Assembly: GCA_021464525.1 (NCBI GenBank)
Contig: JADRCO010000092.1
Coordinates: 1-55,559 of the forward strand
Direction of reading: 5' to 3'
From: Rhizophagus sp. LPA8_4_AMF
Lineage: Eukaryota; Glomeromycota; Glomeromycetes; Glomerales; Glomeraceae
Length of the DNA stretch: 55,559 nt
In this document: in pieces, positions 1 to 10,139 of the stretch
How positions within the stretch are numbered: the first letter of the stretch is position 1
How the letters are laid out: each line of letters starts with the position of its first letter
Program-made: the position numbers and the translations under genes
Notes under the pieces: model-generated
The model's database searches: none
Seen by the model: the letters and a program-made list of their open reading frames with translations, nothing else
What the model was told of the DNA's origin: nothing

Positions 1-218
1 AAATCATCATTTAAATTATGTAGGTAAATATCAATAAAATGATAATTTTTTGTAGAAATTGAAAATGGATTTTCCCATAATAATGGAATCGCTAAACGAC
101 ACCATAATCTATTAACTAAAATGCATGAATGTAAAGTTGAATCATCATTCTGAAAATATTTTATAACTTCATATGCTAACTCAGGTAAATCTTCTGGAAA
201 TATTTTTGAACATGACAT
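1..218 (-). CDS. F-box domain protein, N-terminal part (runs off window)
   Basis: Reading the minus strand from the ATG at 218-216 gives an open frame of 72 codons to the window edge. It begins MSCSKIFPEDLPELAYEVIK and continues with LHSCILVNRLWCRLAIPLLW. This is the F-box pattern (Leu-Pro-Glu start, then CxLVNRxWxxxxxPxLW) of the large F-box/LRR-like family of Rhizophagus. In the family the F-box binds Skp1 in SCF ubiquitin ligases and the rest of the protein, absent here, would recognise substrate. No stop or frameshift is visible. The start is the first ATG before the conserved block. Whether the full gene is intact cannot be judged from this window. Confidence 0.8.
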   Translation of the reverse strand, partial: MSCSKIFPEDLPELAYEVIKYFQNDDSTLHSCILVNRLWCRLAIPLLWENPFSISTKNYHFIDIYLHNLNDD

Positions 219-870
219 ATTGTAATTGAATGGTATACTACGCCGATCTGAGTAAATTTATATTCATTTTCGGGGTGATGATTCCGATATTGTCACAATT
301 CATATCAATTGATTGTGTGTAATATGTTTCAATAATTAGTCAGTAATTAGGCGTAAGTTTAATTAAAACTGAAACCGTTGTTAGTATTGGTTATAGTTAA
401 ACGTGTATGTAGATTGGTATTTATAGTGGTTAGCGTCACGAAAAGTTTAATAGTTGTTGTATAGTTTTGTTTTAAATGGGTTACGCTATATTACTATGGC
501 GCTTTGTTGTATAAATGTATATTTATATACGTTTAAGGTTAAGAATGTGATGCCTTTAGGTTCCGTTTTCGATGGTTTTAAATAAAGAAAGATATATTTT
601 TAAACAAAAGAAAAAAAGAAAAAAATCCGTTATTAAGCGCGAAGGGATAACAATAATTAAAAAGAATTGAAAGAAATGGAGTATATATAGAATATAGTGG
701 TAAAAGTAGTACTTAAATTGTTATTTTTTTTTCATTTTATTTTATTTTTTTCAAATCAAAGTTGGTTTGAGAAGGTTTGTACTTTAAATTATTTTTACAA
801 AATTAAACGATTTTTGTATTGATAATAAAATTATTAAATTTTATAGGCTAAAACACTTAACTATAAACAA
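219..870. other. Non-coding stretch upstream of the F-box gene
   Basis: AT-rich sequence between the divergent F-box start and a kinase remnant. It probably contains the F-box promoter. I see no ORF, repeat or clear TATA box. Confidence 0.4.
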
Positions 871-874
871 TAAA

Positions 875-1290
875 TGGGCAGTAATTGTCCGATGCTTTGG
901 TTTAACGCAAGATACAGTATATCAAATGGAAATTATATACTTGTAATGATGAAAATGGATATGGATTTAAAAGAACATATTTACAACAAAATTATGATCA
1001 ACTCTTACATGGAAAAAAAGAATTAAAATTGCTTATGAATAGCTACTGCACTTTATTTTATTCATGAAGAAAAAGTAATTCATATATTATATTCACAATT
1101 TAATGGCATTTAGCGTATTGTTGATCTTGGATTTATTATAAAAGAAACGGGTATATAGTAAACATGTAGTGTATGGTAATTCATAGAGACCTACATTCTG
1201 GGAATATTATATTCACAATTTAATGGCACTTAGCGTATTGTTGATCTTGGATTTATTATAAAAGAAACTTACATCTATATATCCAGAATT
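875..1290 (+). pseudogene. Protein kinase remnant with 120-bp internal duplication
   Basis: Broken frames on the plus strand carry pieces of a Rhizophagus-type tyrosine-kinase-like kinase: VRCFGLTQD near 890 (family: I.rFYGLTkD), an alpha-E-like stretch ending in LFYxHEEKVIH-like codons near 1050-1085, then LYSQFN (family: HSGNILYSQFN) and VDLGFIIKE (family: iSDLGF). Stops and frame changes interrupt it, and the N-lobe lysine and C-lobe are missing. The LYSQFN...DLGF segment occurs twice, at 1084-1148 and 1204-1268, exactly 120 bp apart with one difference in the core. It is too short and broken to be functional. Confidence 0.6.
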
Positions 1291-1394
1291 TTCTGGTAAA
1301 TTGTGCGACAATGATACATATTAATATTAAATAAATAAACAATTTAAAATTACCTGAAAACTTTCAATTTGGAACATAATACTCATGAGTGAAT

Positions 1395-1658
1395 TAATTT
1401 TGTTTTTTCCTTCATCACGATATTCTCATAAAATTATCACAATAAAAGCTTTTGACTTTCTTTTTACAAATATCCAACAGATCAGTACTGAAATTTTCAA
1501 TTCTTTTAGGAACAGAATTGAAATCTATCACTATTGGAACAAAATTCAAATTGTTCTATGACTTTTAATCTTTTTCCTTGAAAATTCATAAATAAATCCT
1601 TTAATTTATTAGGTGAAGGTGACGGTAATTTTTCATTACAATAAGGACATATTTCAGG
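1395..1658 (-). pseudogene. RTC4-like domain remnant
   Basis: The minus strand from 1658 reads PEICPYCNEKLPSPSPNKLK, a CPxCxExLPxPxPxKL block that I associate with RTC4-like (restriction of telomere capping 4) domain proteins, which are abundant in Glomeromycotina. After a change of frame the match resumes as VIDFNSVPKRIENFSTDLL and then a KSFYCDNF-like block, as in the downstream part of the same domain. There is at least one frameshift, no start codon, and the ends are lost. RTC4 assignment is from memory of the family; yeast Rtc4 function is itself poorly defined. Confidence 0.45.
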
Positions 1659-2321
1659 TATGTATTGTATAAATAAAATTTGTTAAATAAATTATAACAT
1701 AACAGATAAATAGATATTCATAAATAATCAAAAAAGAAGATTTAATTTAGAAGTCTTTATAATAAATGTTGGATAGTTTACCATCAAATTCAAAAAAAAC
1801 AGTCTGCAAATAGTACCGGTGGGCGCCCAAAAAAGCCTATTTGGAGATTTCTTGAGCAGGATGAAATCATATAAGAATAGTATTATTAGTGTGGCGCAGT
1901 TTTATATGAGTGTATTTTTAGTTTACTGCGGTCCGAAATGACGTTTTACTAGGAAAAAGGGGTTTTAGGAAGTGTAGGTCCGGAATGACCACTTTTAACA
2001 CTTTAGGATTTTTAGGATGCTCGACATTTATTTTTCAATATATATGAACTTGGGAACTTGAAAATTTTGTATCAAAAAAAAATTTATATTATTAATAAAA
2101 TTCTACTTTAAAGCAAATCACCTGGTTTTGATAATGGCCACATAATCATGCAGATAATGCTGATCCCTACTATACTACTTTCACAAAAGTTCTTGATAAA
2201 AAAAGATTTCGTGGTTGATCTGTTATTTATTTTAGGGCGGTTCACATATATTAATATTTCCAAGTAAACTATCTTATTTAGGAAATTCTATTTATAAATT
2301 GCGTGGTTTCTATCACAAGCT
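1659..2321. other. Gene-free stretch with a possible transposase-start fragment
   Basis: Mostly non-coding. At about 1798-1875 a plus-strand frame reads GGRPKKPIWRFLEQDEII before a stop. This faintly resembles the basic start of BED-finger/hAT-type proteins but is too short to assign. Nothing else is recognisable. Confidence 0.25.
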
Positions 2322-2462
2322 ACAAAAGGTGCATCATGATGTATGATGTTTGGACATCATATCAGATATATGAAAGTTGATCATTTAACATAATGTCAAA
2401 GACATCAACCGGCATCATGTTCAAGTATCATACATCATGATGCCCGGACATCAACCTTTTGT
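2322..2462. repeat. Small foldback element (MITE-like)
   Basis: Inverted arms: GCATCATGATGTATGAT at 2331-2347 pairs perfectly with 2427-2443. Outside them ACAAAAGGT at 2322-2330 pairs with ACCTTTTGT at 2454-2462, with a short insertion on the right arm. The whole unit could fold into a stem of about 140 nt. No coding content and no clear target-site duplication. Confidence 0.55.
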
Positions 2463-2480
2463 CAAGGGTGGGTTCACGTG

Positions 2481-2525
2481 CGTGCAAGTGCATAACTTCT
2501 AAACTCGTATGTTAATATTGTGCAC
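2481..2525. repeat. Partial copy of the small foldback found at 39866-39970
   Basis: The block GTGCAAGTGCATAACTTCTA and the following AACTCG are identical to 39917-39942. The copy then skips about 10 bp and resumes with GTTAATATTGTGCAC, the right terminus of the 39.9-kb element. Only the right half is present. Confidence 0.6.
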
Positions 2526-2844
2526 CTCCACTGTACGTTAAGGACTCCCAGGTTTCTCAATCAAAACGGATTTTTTATGATTTACCGGAATTATCAGTTT
2601 TTTACCCGTGTTACAATAATTCATCATAATTCTTAATACATATAAGTTTGTATTAATCCACTCCAATGCACGTTAGATTCCTCATATTGAAGATTACATA
2701 TACAGTAATTACAAACAATAGGTAAAAATAATAAAAGCAAACCACGTTTTCTAAAAGAAATTTTCCCTACAATTACATTAACAACGCGGTCAGATCTTCA
2801 TAACTTTTATATAGAACCGTCTACAAGCGCCTTGATATCGAAGA

Positions 2845-3076
2845 TTACAGCTGATTTCATAATATACGGGACACCCATCATTTTTACTTCATGCCAAGAG
2901 AAACTCGGTAAGATTCGGTATAACTCAGAATAAAAGAAAAGCCACACCGCTGTGCTCGGACCAGTGTTCCGAATCTAACAATAAAGTTTTTACCTTATTC
3001 TGAACTTTACCGAGTTTTACCGAATGTACCGTCGGTACGTGACTAGGTGTCCCGTATATTATGAAATCAGCTGTAA
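2845..3076. repeat. Foldback element with 31-bp perfect terminal inverted repeats
   Basis: TTACAGCTGATTTCATAATA at 2845 onward and its continuation to 2875 are the exact reverse complement of 3046-3076. Inside, two GGTAAGATTCGGTATAAC-like stretches near 2908 and 3005 form a weaker second pair. Total about 232 bp, non-coding. It behaves like a MITE; superfamily unknown and target duplication not evident. Confidence 0.65.
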
Positions 3077-3179
3077 CAGAGATGGCGACAGTCGGTCATT
3101 GGTCGATTCATCGGTTGGTCATAACCGGTTAAGAACCTTTGACCGACTATTATCAAAAATCATTATCTTGTATAATACA

Positions 3180-3480
3180 ATGTCACAAAGTCCTAATGCT
3201 TTGATATTCAAGCCTTATCTGTTAAATTGTTTATGCATATGCTTTACTAATCAGTTACAAATATTCGATTACTTGCTTTTGTTATAATAATACATGTCGT
3301 ACATGTCGATCCAAACAAAAAACCACTTTCCTTTTTTTGTTTATAAAAACTTTTTATCGGAAATTCAATTCCATTCCCCGTATCAAATGAAATCTTTTCA
3401 GGAAATCTAAATGAAAGCTTTATAATAAACATTTAATAATTTTACATACAATATAAAAAAATTATATTGAAGAACATATA
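3180..3480. repeat. Dispersed duplication, copy 1 (partner at 6180-6425)
   Basis: CACAAAGTCCTAATGCTTT at 3184-3202 recurs at 6184-6202. Similarity continues in register through ATTCGATTACTT, GTCGATCCAAA, AATCTTTTCAGGAAAT and AAACATTTAATAATT, with small insertions and deletions. It may be a decayed segmental duplication or an old repeat. The short frames across it look like chance. Confidence 0.55.
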
Positions 3481-3893
3481 AAATACTATGAATATATGAT
3501 TATTAATTTTTGCCTAATCAGTTGTTTCTCTTTTTCTACCTTCACTATAATATTACCATATATAATTTCTAGAATTTGTGTAAAACTTCTTTAGAAAAAT
3601 TTCTTATCACTTTTTTAAATTTGGGGTTAACATTAACTACGCCAAATGGCACACATTATTTCTTTCATCATTTACTAAAAATAATATTTTGGGCGTAATA
3701 CTGTCAAGTGAAACAATAACGTAAACCGGTTTCTACAACTCTGTTGATAATGCAGTAAAAAAAATAGAATAATGTACAACATTTAAAACATTCTTTCTTT
3801 TCCTTCCCTAACAGGAAATATAATTATACCATTGAGGTAATATTGCATAATATTACTGATTATAAAGTGTACTACGATTACTAGTCAAAAGTC
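3481..3893. other. Non-coding stretch upstream of Myb-like gene A
   Basis: AT-rich sequence with no recognisable gene or repeat. Its 3' end should contain the promoter of the Myb-like gene. Confidence 0.35.
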
Positions 3894-3900
3894 TATAAAA
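3894..3900 (+). promoter_or_regulatory. TATA box of Myb-like gene A
   Basis: TATAAAA lies 38-44 bp before the ATG at 3938. The paralog at 16885 has TATAAAA at a similar place, which supports the call. Confidence 0.45.
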
Positions 3901-3937
3901 TGGAAGAGATCCCTCTAAAAAAGTCTCAAAAAAAAAA

Positions 3938-4709
3938 ATGGATAAACAAACAAGATCTCGTTTTGGCCCAGAAGTATGTGCCAAATTTTTTTTTTTTTTT
4001 AAAAAAAAATAAAAAATAAAAAATAAAAAATAAAAATATTAATTAAATTATTATTTCTTTTTTTTCAAAAAAAAAAAAAAAATTTGTAGGATGATGATGA
4101 GATTAAAAAATATATGAAAATATTTGGACATCTTCCCAATTGCAATACTTTAGTTAGTGAAAAAATGAATAAACGAATTAGCCCAAAAAAAATTCGTCAA
4201 CGGTAAGTATTAATTAATTTTATCATAATTAATTTTTAAATTAAAAAATTTATTGTTTTGTTTATTTTTATAATTTAGTTGGACAAATAATCTCGATCCA
4301 CGTCGTAAGTACATTTTACCTTTTGGAATTTTCTTAATTTATTATAATTTGATTTGAAAATTTTTTTCTAGTTTGTCACGATTCTTTTGATGATAATGAA
4401 AAATCATTCATCAACGAATGGGTTGAAAAGTATAAAAGTCGGAATCCATCTTCTGAATCAATTTCTTGGAAAAAATTAATTCTGGAGATGAAAGATAAAT
4501 TTGGCAAATTACGAACTGAAAATAAAGTAAAAAATTTTTGGCATTCACAGGAAAGACAAAGAAAAGGACAAAGAAGACAACTACATCAGAATATCAGTCA
4601 AGGTCCTTCCGAAATTAAAATAAAGTATCATCATCAAAATGACGATATACATGGTTTAAAACTAATAAGTCATTTTGGTCCAGATAATAATATTGCTATT
4701 GTACGGTAA
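3938..4709 (+). CDS. Myb/SANT-like small DNA-binding protein A (4 exons, 170 aa)
   Basis: Exons by splice sites and frame: 3938-3973, 4090-4202, 4279-4304, 4372-4709, joining to 513 nt with one stop. The protein starts MDKQTRSRFGPE. Exon 2 gives a first Myb-like helix set ending KKIRQR; exon 3 adds WTNNLDPR, closing a typical IRQRWxNxLDPRLC motif across three exons. Exon 4 holds a second Myb-like unit (FDDNEKSFINEWVEKYK ... ISWKKLI ... FGKLRTENKVKNFWHSQERQ). The C-terminus is short, basic then Gln/Asn/His-rich. The paired WxxxLDPRLC and KNFW motifs are characteristic of a Glomeromycota-expanded Myb family, presumably nuclear DNA binders. Intron 1 is a long T-run/A-run. The closest relative in the window is the gene at 16885 with identical exon borders. 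Confidence 0.82.
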
Positions 4710-5225
4710 TCTGATGTGGCACTTCGTGTCACATTATACCATTATTAAGCACGCCCGTACAATAACATACAATAAATGTTATTTCATAAAATTTTTTGAA
4801 TAAATTCTAATACAGTTAATATTTACTTTATATAAATAAGAATTTATCATATATTTAATATATCGTAATTATTTCAATATTACTTTAAATACCAAACATA
4901 TTTATTGGTATAAGCACCGGGTAAGTGCGAAATGATCTATAGACAGAAAATGATATTTCTGTTACTAAATCAATCAAGCTTAAATTTGAAATGACTTATT
5001 GTGGACGAATTGTTGATGGTGTCGATGACCTGATTACATACGTGTTAGGTCCGTGTCGCGCTGTTCCATTTGTTCGCAGTATAAAAGCGATTTCTGTTAA
5101 TGCGAATTGATTGATCTTATATTTCTGTTGTAGGAAGGGTCATTTTAATTAAGAGTAAACATAATACAGTGGATGAAATTCATAAAACAAGAATAATTCT
5201 TTTAAAATATTTCACCATAGTAAAT
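4710..5225. other. Gene-free stretch
   Basis: 3' flank of the Myb-like gene followed by sequence of somewhat higher GC (about 4920-5120). No frame, repeat or RNA gene recognised. Confidence 0.35.
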
Positions 5226-6089
5226 GGGCGCTATCCTAAATCCCGAAATTCATAATCCCGACACCATATAATCCCGACTGTCAAAATCCCGAAAAAGAAA
5301 ATCCCGACAGTCCAAAATCCCGACACTTAATATTTTACAAAAACAAATGTTTAATTTTCAAATTCAGTGTTGCTATTCAGTGTAAAGTTAAATTTTACTT
5401 TTAAATTATTCAGTTTATCATACCTTGCAAAATTTTATGTCACTTTGGTTTATTCAATACTATTTAATTTTGTGTCACTTTTTGCAAGATACTAATTATT
5501 TCAAATCACTTAAAAATTAAAATATAATTTTATATAAACATTTCTATTCAACTTTATTAGTATAATAAAATTAACTTGCAATATTAAAAGCAATATAAAA
5601 TAATTAACAACCAAATCTAAATCATTAGTTATAAATTACAATGAAAGATTATGCGCGATTCCGCGGAGGAAGTCCATCAATGAACAAGTGAGTAAACATT
5701 TGTATCAAAGACGTAGTATTTATAAATTCATAATTTATACAAATATGTAACTTTCAAACAAATAAATATACTAATATGGGTAATATTCATTTTTTGTATG
5801 TCATTTGTGTTTCAAACACGTTGTTGGTTGTTTCACTTTAATAAGTATTAAATAGGTATATTAGTGGCTTTTTTTGTGTAGTGAGAAATTTACTTATTAG
5901 TATAAATCTAACATGAAGTCTGGATTTTGAGGAAAATCCTCTTATATGTGAATAATATATAAGTAATATGAGGTGGGTTAAAAAGTTGAATTTCGGGATT
6001 TTGTATAAGTCGGGATTTTCAAATTCGCGCTTTGACGGTCGGGATTACATGATGTCGGGATTTTGACATTCGGGATTTTGTACCATACC
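5226..6089. mobile_element. Non-autonomous DNA transposon with AATCCCGA-rich inverted ends
   Basis: The left end (about 5238-5328) contains six AATCCCGA motifs and the right end (about 5991-6078) contains five in the opposite orientation (TCGGGATT). Spacer sequences between motifs also match in inverted orientation, for example AATCCCGACACCATATAATC on the left against the reverse complement of a near-identical right-end stretch. The internal 650 bp is AT-rich, with only a tiny frame at 5641 (MKDYARFRGGSPSMNK). I cannot fix the exact borders or a target duplication, and the superfamily is unclear. Confidence 0.65.
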
Positions 6090-6179
6090 AAAAACGTCAT
6101 CATTGGATAGATAGATTATATTTTACCGATATTTATTTCAGCCTTCTATTATTCTGCAATTATTAGCTTACCTAATAAA

Positions 6180-6425
6180 ATCTCACAAAGTCCTAATGCT
6201 TTAAGTTACTCATACGCTTATCATTTATGATATTATCGATTACTTTTGGTTAGGCTTTTATTTTGTCGATCCAAATTTTGATTGTAAAACTTCTATCAGG
6301 AACTTCTGATTCCATGTACTGTATCAATGAAAAAATCTTTTCAGGAAATTTAAATGCAATTATATATAAACATTTAATAATTCTACAATATAATAAAATT
6401 ATAATTGGTTAGCTAGAAAAGAAGA
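6180..6425. repeat. Dispersed duplication, copy 2 (partner at 3180-3480)
   Basis: Matches 3180-3480 in the same orientation starting from CACAAAGTCCTAATGCTTT, with internal deletions. The copies start exactly 3,000 bp apart. Function unknown. Confidence 0.55.
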
Positions 6426-7302
6426 AAATGTAAAATGTTATGCATAAGGAATTTTGATCGTGTTAGATCGTTTTTTTTTAATAAACAACCTTTACAAAAA
6501 GTGATTTATTATTGATTAATAAAAAATTATGGAAATAATTTGTAGTTGATATTACCAGTTTCTATTATGACTTCGACGTACTTTTTAGATAATCTAATCT
6601 CTGTTCTAAATTAATTAATTCATTTAAATAACGCCATAAATTAATATGCATGACTCATCGCCTTGTTCCTTTATACTTACTAAATTTATTAAAAAGAAAG
6701 AGTTAGGAGAACTACTAAATTAGAAGTATGTTTCAATGAATATTTAAAGATGTGGAATTTTTTTTATTTATCTTATAACGAATGAATACTGAGATATAAA
6801 TCGCTATAGCTGTTTCTCTATTCATAGGTGGCAACTATTGTTATTCAAAGGATACTATAATACCATAGCTCATTAAAGTTCCGATTTTTATAAATGTAAA
6901 AGTCATTGCAATTGTTCCGGTAGTAAATAATATAAAAGTATAAGCAAATTTTTCTTCAATTACTCACTGCAAGATTCATGAATCGGAAATCAAGAATCAA
7001 TTAATTAGATTAATATAAAAAATATAAAAACTATTGTATATATACAATACTGCATTTATTTATTCTTTTGACCCACTTCCTTTATTGTCATTTATTTTTA
7101 ACTTTTTTTTTTTACTTATTACCAAAAAAATAATTTCATCATTACTTTAATTCAGTTTCATGTACTATTTCAATAAATTCTTCACGACTTCACTTCAAAC
7201 AATATAATTTATTTATAATAGTGGCGTGTTTTAATAAACTCCCGCAGCTACAAAATTAATTGGAAGATGTTGTATAGTATGATCACGTGAATTTCTCGTG
7301 TT
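6426..7302. other. Non-coding stretch with a weak hydrophobic reading frame
   Basis: Mostly AT-rich sequence. On the minus strand about 6845-6945 a frame reads YTFILFTTGTIAMTFTFIK and then GTLMSYGIIVSF, which looks like a membrane-helix fragment with no start. It may be a remnant; not assignable. Confidence 0.25.
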
Positions 7303-7310
7303 TATAAAAA
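7303..7310 (+). promoter_or_regulatory. TATA box of the pseudokinase gene
   Basis: TATAAAAA lies 63-70 bp before the ATG at 7373, the same spacing as several other genes in this window. Confidence 0.45.
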
Positions 7311-7372
7311 CTCTCGTAATTCGTACAACCTAACGTAAAAAAAATGCCGAATACCGAAAAAAAAAATAAATT

Positions 7373-9280
7373 ATGAAATTTTTAAAAGAATGGATAAATG
7401 ATAACGATTATTTTGTTTATAATGAATTAAAAGAAATTGAAGAAAGAACAAATAGAACTTTTAAAAAAGCAAATTTGAATAATCCAAAAATTACTGTAGC
7501 AATAAAAATTTTGAATAATGTAAAAATAACTGAAAATGATTTTAAAGAATTTATTACAAAGGTAAAAGGTATTATCGTTAGGATAAGAGTTAAACAAAAA
7601 AATGATGATTAAAAATTATCATTAAAATTATTAATATAATATATTCCTAATTTATTATATTAGTTAAAGGCTTTTCGTAATATTAATCATTCAAATATCA
7701 ACCGTTTTTTCGGATTAACGAGAGGTTTGTAAAATATTATTTTTAACAAAATTTTATTGAACTACTTTTTAAATTTATAATAATGTCTTTAATAAATTAA
7801 ATTATATTTAATATTTTTTTTTTTTTTATTTAAAATAATATAGATTCAAATAACAATTATTTTTTAGTATGGGAATATGTTGGCGAAGGAAATTTAAGAG
7901 ATTACTTAGAAAATAATTTTAATACACTACAATGGAATGATAAAATTCAAATGGCTTTGGATATTACTCAAGGATTAATGGTTTTACATTCTGAACTGAT
8001 AATCCATGGAAATCTGGTAAGAAAAAAAAAATTTCTTCTTCTTTTATCGTCTTTATTACATCCTTATTTAATATTAATTATTGTACTATCTTCAATACAA
8101 GCACGCATATTCTATATTAATTAAAAATGGTAGATTAATGATTACGGGTTTTGGATTATTAGCAGTAGAAGCTGCATCATCAGTATCTGAAAATATTGTT
8201 TATGTTGAACCACAACATATTCATAATCCAAGTTATGAGCTAGATATGAGATCTGATATTTATAGTCTGGGTGTTCTTTTATGGGAATTATCAAGTGGAC
8301 ATCCTCCTTTCTTTTATCGTGGATCAGGAGCATTTAGTTTAGCTCATATAGTTATTGGAATTGTAAAAGGAAAAAGAGAGGACCCAATTGAAGATACACC
8401 TTTGGAATATCTGGACCTTTATCAAAAATGTTGGCATAATAATCCAGGAATAAGACTTGAAATTAATGAAGTTCATGAAATTTTATCTCAATTGAATTTA
8501 CGATTTAAAATATTTAATGATTTATTGACAAAACAACAAATAATTAAAAAATTTAAATTGAATTATGAATTAATTTTAACTGAAGATAATATAACACCAA
8601 GTATGAAGGAGATTTTTATTGAAGATGGAGAATTAAATATGAATTTATATGAAGAGAAACCTATTGTATATATTAATATTAACATGAATGATTTACGACC
8701 AGCTGATACATGTATTAATTTTCCAATTGCTGAAATTACTTATAAAGGTGACTTGTTGGAAAATTTTTTTAATGATAACACATCTGATCATTTCGTTGCA
8801 AGAAAAATTTTAGTTGGTGGTAAATTATTTATCAAAGAATTTAGTTCAATTACTCGAACACAAAGTGATATTTTAAAGTTTTATTTGTTCTGTGCGTATA
8901 ATTCATCTAATTATTCTACGGAAATTCAATATAATAATTTATTCGACTTGAATCTTTTACCAAAAATAGTAACATTGGATGGAGAAGAGTTAAATACTCA
9001 TGAAAAATTAATTGAATGGATGAATAATTTATATCAAAATAAAATAATTGATATAATTTCTTATGACCTTATTCCTATTTCTCAATTAAGACACAATAAA
9101 TTATATCAATCAATAGATGACCTCGATTCACTTAACGAAAAACAACCCGGAGTTGTGAATTTTAATGAAAGATTAAGTTTAGAAGATTGGGTTGGAGATG
9201 CGATATATGATAATATAGTGAAATGGACCAATAATTTTGATCTCTTTAAAGGATTAATAATTAATCAAGTAAAGGATTAA
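7373..9280 (+). CDS. Pseudokinase with lineage-specific tail, truncated (4 exons, 533 aa)
   Basis: Exons 7373-7561, 7664-7724, 7844-8016 and 8102-9280 join in frame. The N-lobe has the beta-3 lysine (ITVAIKIL) but the glycine loop is lost (EERTNRTFKKANL). Exon 2 gives NHSNINRFFGLTR; exon 3 gives FLVWEYVGEGNLRDYL. The catalytic loop, spanning the exon 3/4 junction, is HGNLHAYSILI where active relatives have HRDLHxxNILV, and DFG is replaced by TGFG. The C-lobe is well kept (DMRSDIYSLGVLLWELSSG, then a WHNNPGIRLE block). So both acidic catalytic residues are gone while the fold is preserved, as in a pseudokinase. Residues from about 260 on form the long tail common to a Rhizophagus kinase-like family, function unknown. 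The frame ends at a 23-bp tandem duplication; tail homology continues out of frame beyond it. An alternative start at 7344 gives only 10 codons. Confidence 0.72.
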
Positions 9281-9292
9281 TAATTAATCAAG
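9247..9292 (+). repeat. Exact 23-bp tandem duplication inside the kinase tail
   Basis: TAAAGGATTAATAATTAATC plus AAG occurs at 9247-9269 and again at 9270-9292. Because 23 is not a multiple of three it changes the reading frame and brings the stop at 9278-9280. Family-like sequence (NQDYEIKISKKFVINFNEIP) follows in the displaced frame. Confidence 0.9.
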
Positions 9293-10139
9293 ATTATGAA
9301 ATAAAAATTAGTAAGAAATTTGTCATTAATTTTAATGAAATTCCTATAGTAAAATTAAGTGATAATGCTTATTCAAAAATGATTAAACCATCAACAAATT
9401 TGGAAGTTATTTTAATCTCCAACAAAATTTTTTTGATTAAAATTTAAAAATACTTTTCCATTCATTAATAATAATGATATTAAAAATTATAGTGATCATA
9501 TTTATAATTTATTTAAATATGAACGATTTGAAATTCTATTAAATGAGGATCATATAAAACCCACAAGAGAATTTGAACAATTAATAGAAAATACTCTTAA
9601 TAGTATAAGTCCTTTAAAAAAGCTTTACAAGATATTTTTAATGAATATGGTCATTTATTTCCAAAAAGAATTGTCCTGGGAAGGTCTCTTAAAAATATTT
9701 TGTCAAATCCTACTTCTAAAATTGATCTAGAACGAGATGATTTAAATAATTCATACATTTTAACACGAGAAGGAAAAAATATGGAAATGAATGATTTATC
9801 CAATTGGATTCAAAATACGAATAATAATTTGGAAATTATTGAATTTGATAATATAATTCCATTATATAAAATTCTAAAAATTGATCAACAAAGAAAAATA
9901 GATGATATATTAAAAAATGATTTTAAAATCATAATGGCGGGTATTACTGATTTGAAAAATTTAGATAGTAATAATATTGTGCATTATAAACGTATAAATT
10001 TAAATTCAAAATCAGTACTGGAAAGTGAAGATTATGAAGTATTTGATCAATAATTTCAGAAGATAATATAAAATTAGAAGAGATTTGTGTTAATTTTGGA
10101 TTATATAATTTTAATAGATTTTATGCAATAATCAAAATA
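9293..10139 (+). pseudogene. Degraded continuation of the kinase-associated tail
   Basis: Homology to the family tail continues in more than one frame: FVINFNEIPIVKLSDNAYSK near 9320, NEDHIKPTREFEQLIENTLN near 9545, then NEYGHLFPKRIVLGRSLKN at 9631-9690, the best-known signature of this tail. The frame 9700-10053 continues it (NDLSNWIQNTNNNLEIIEFD). At least two further frame changes are present besides the 23-bp duplication. No splice sites restore continuity, so I treat it as decayed host gene. Confidence 0.6.
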
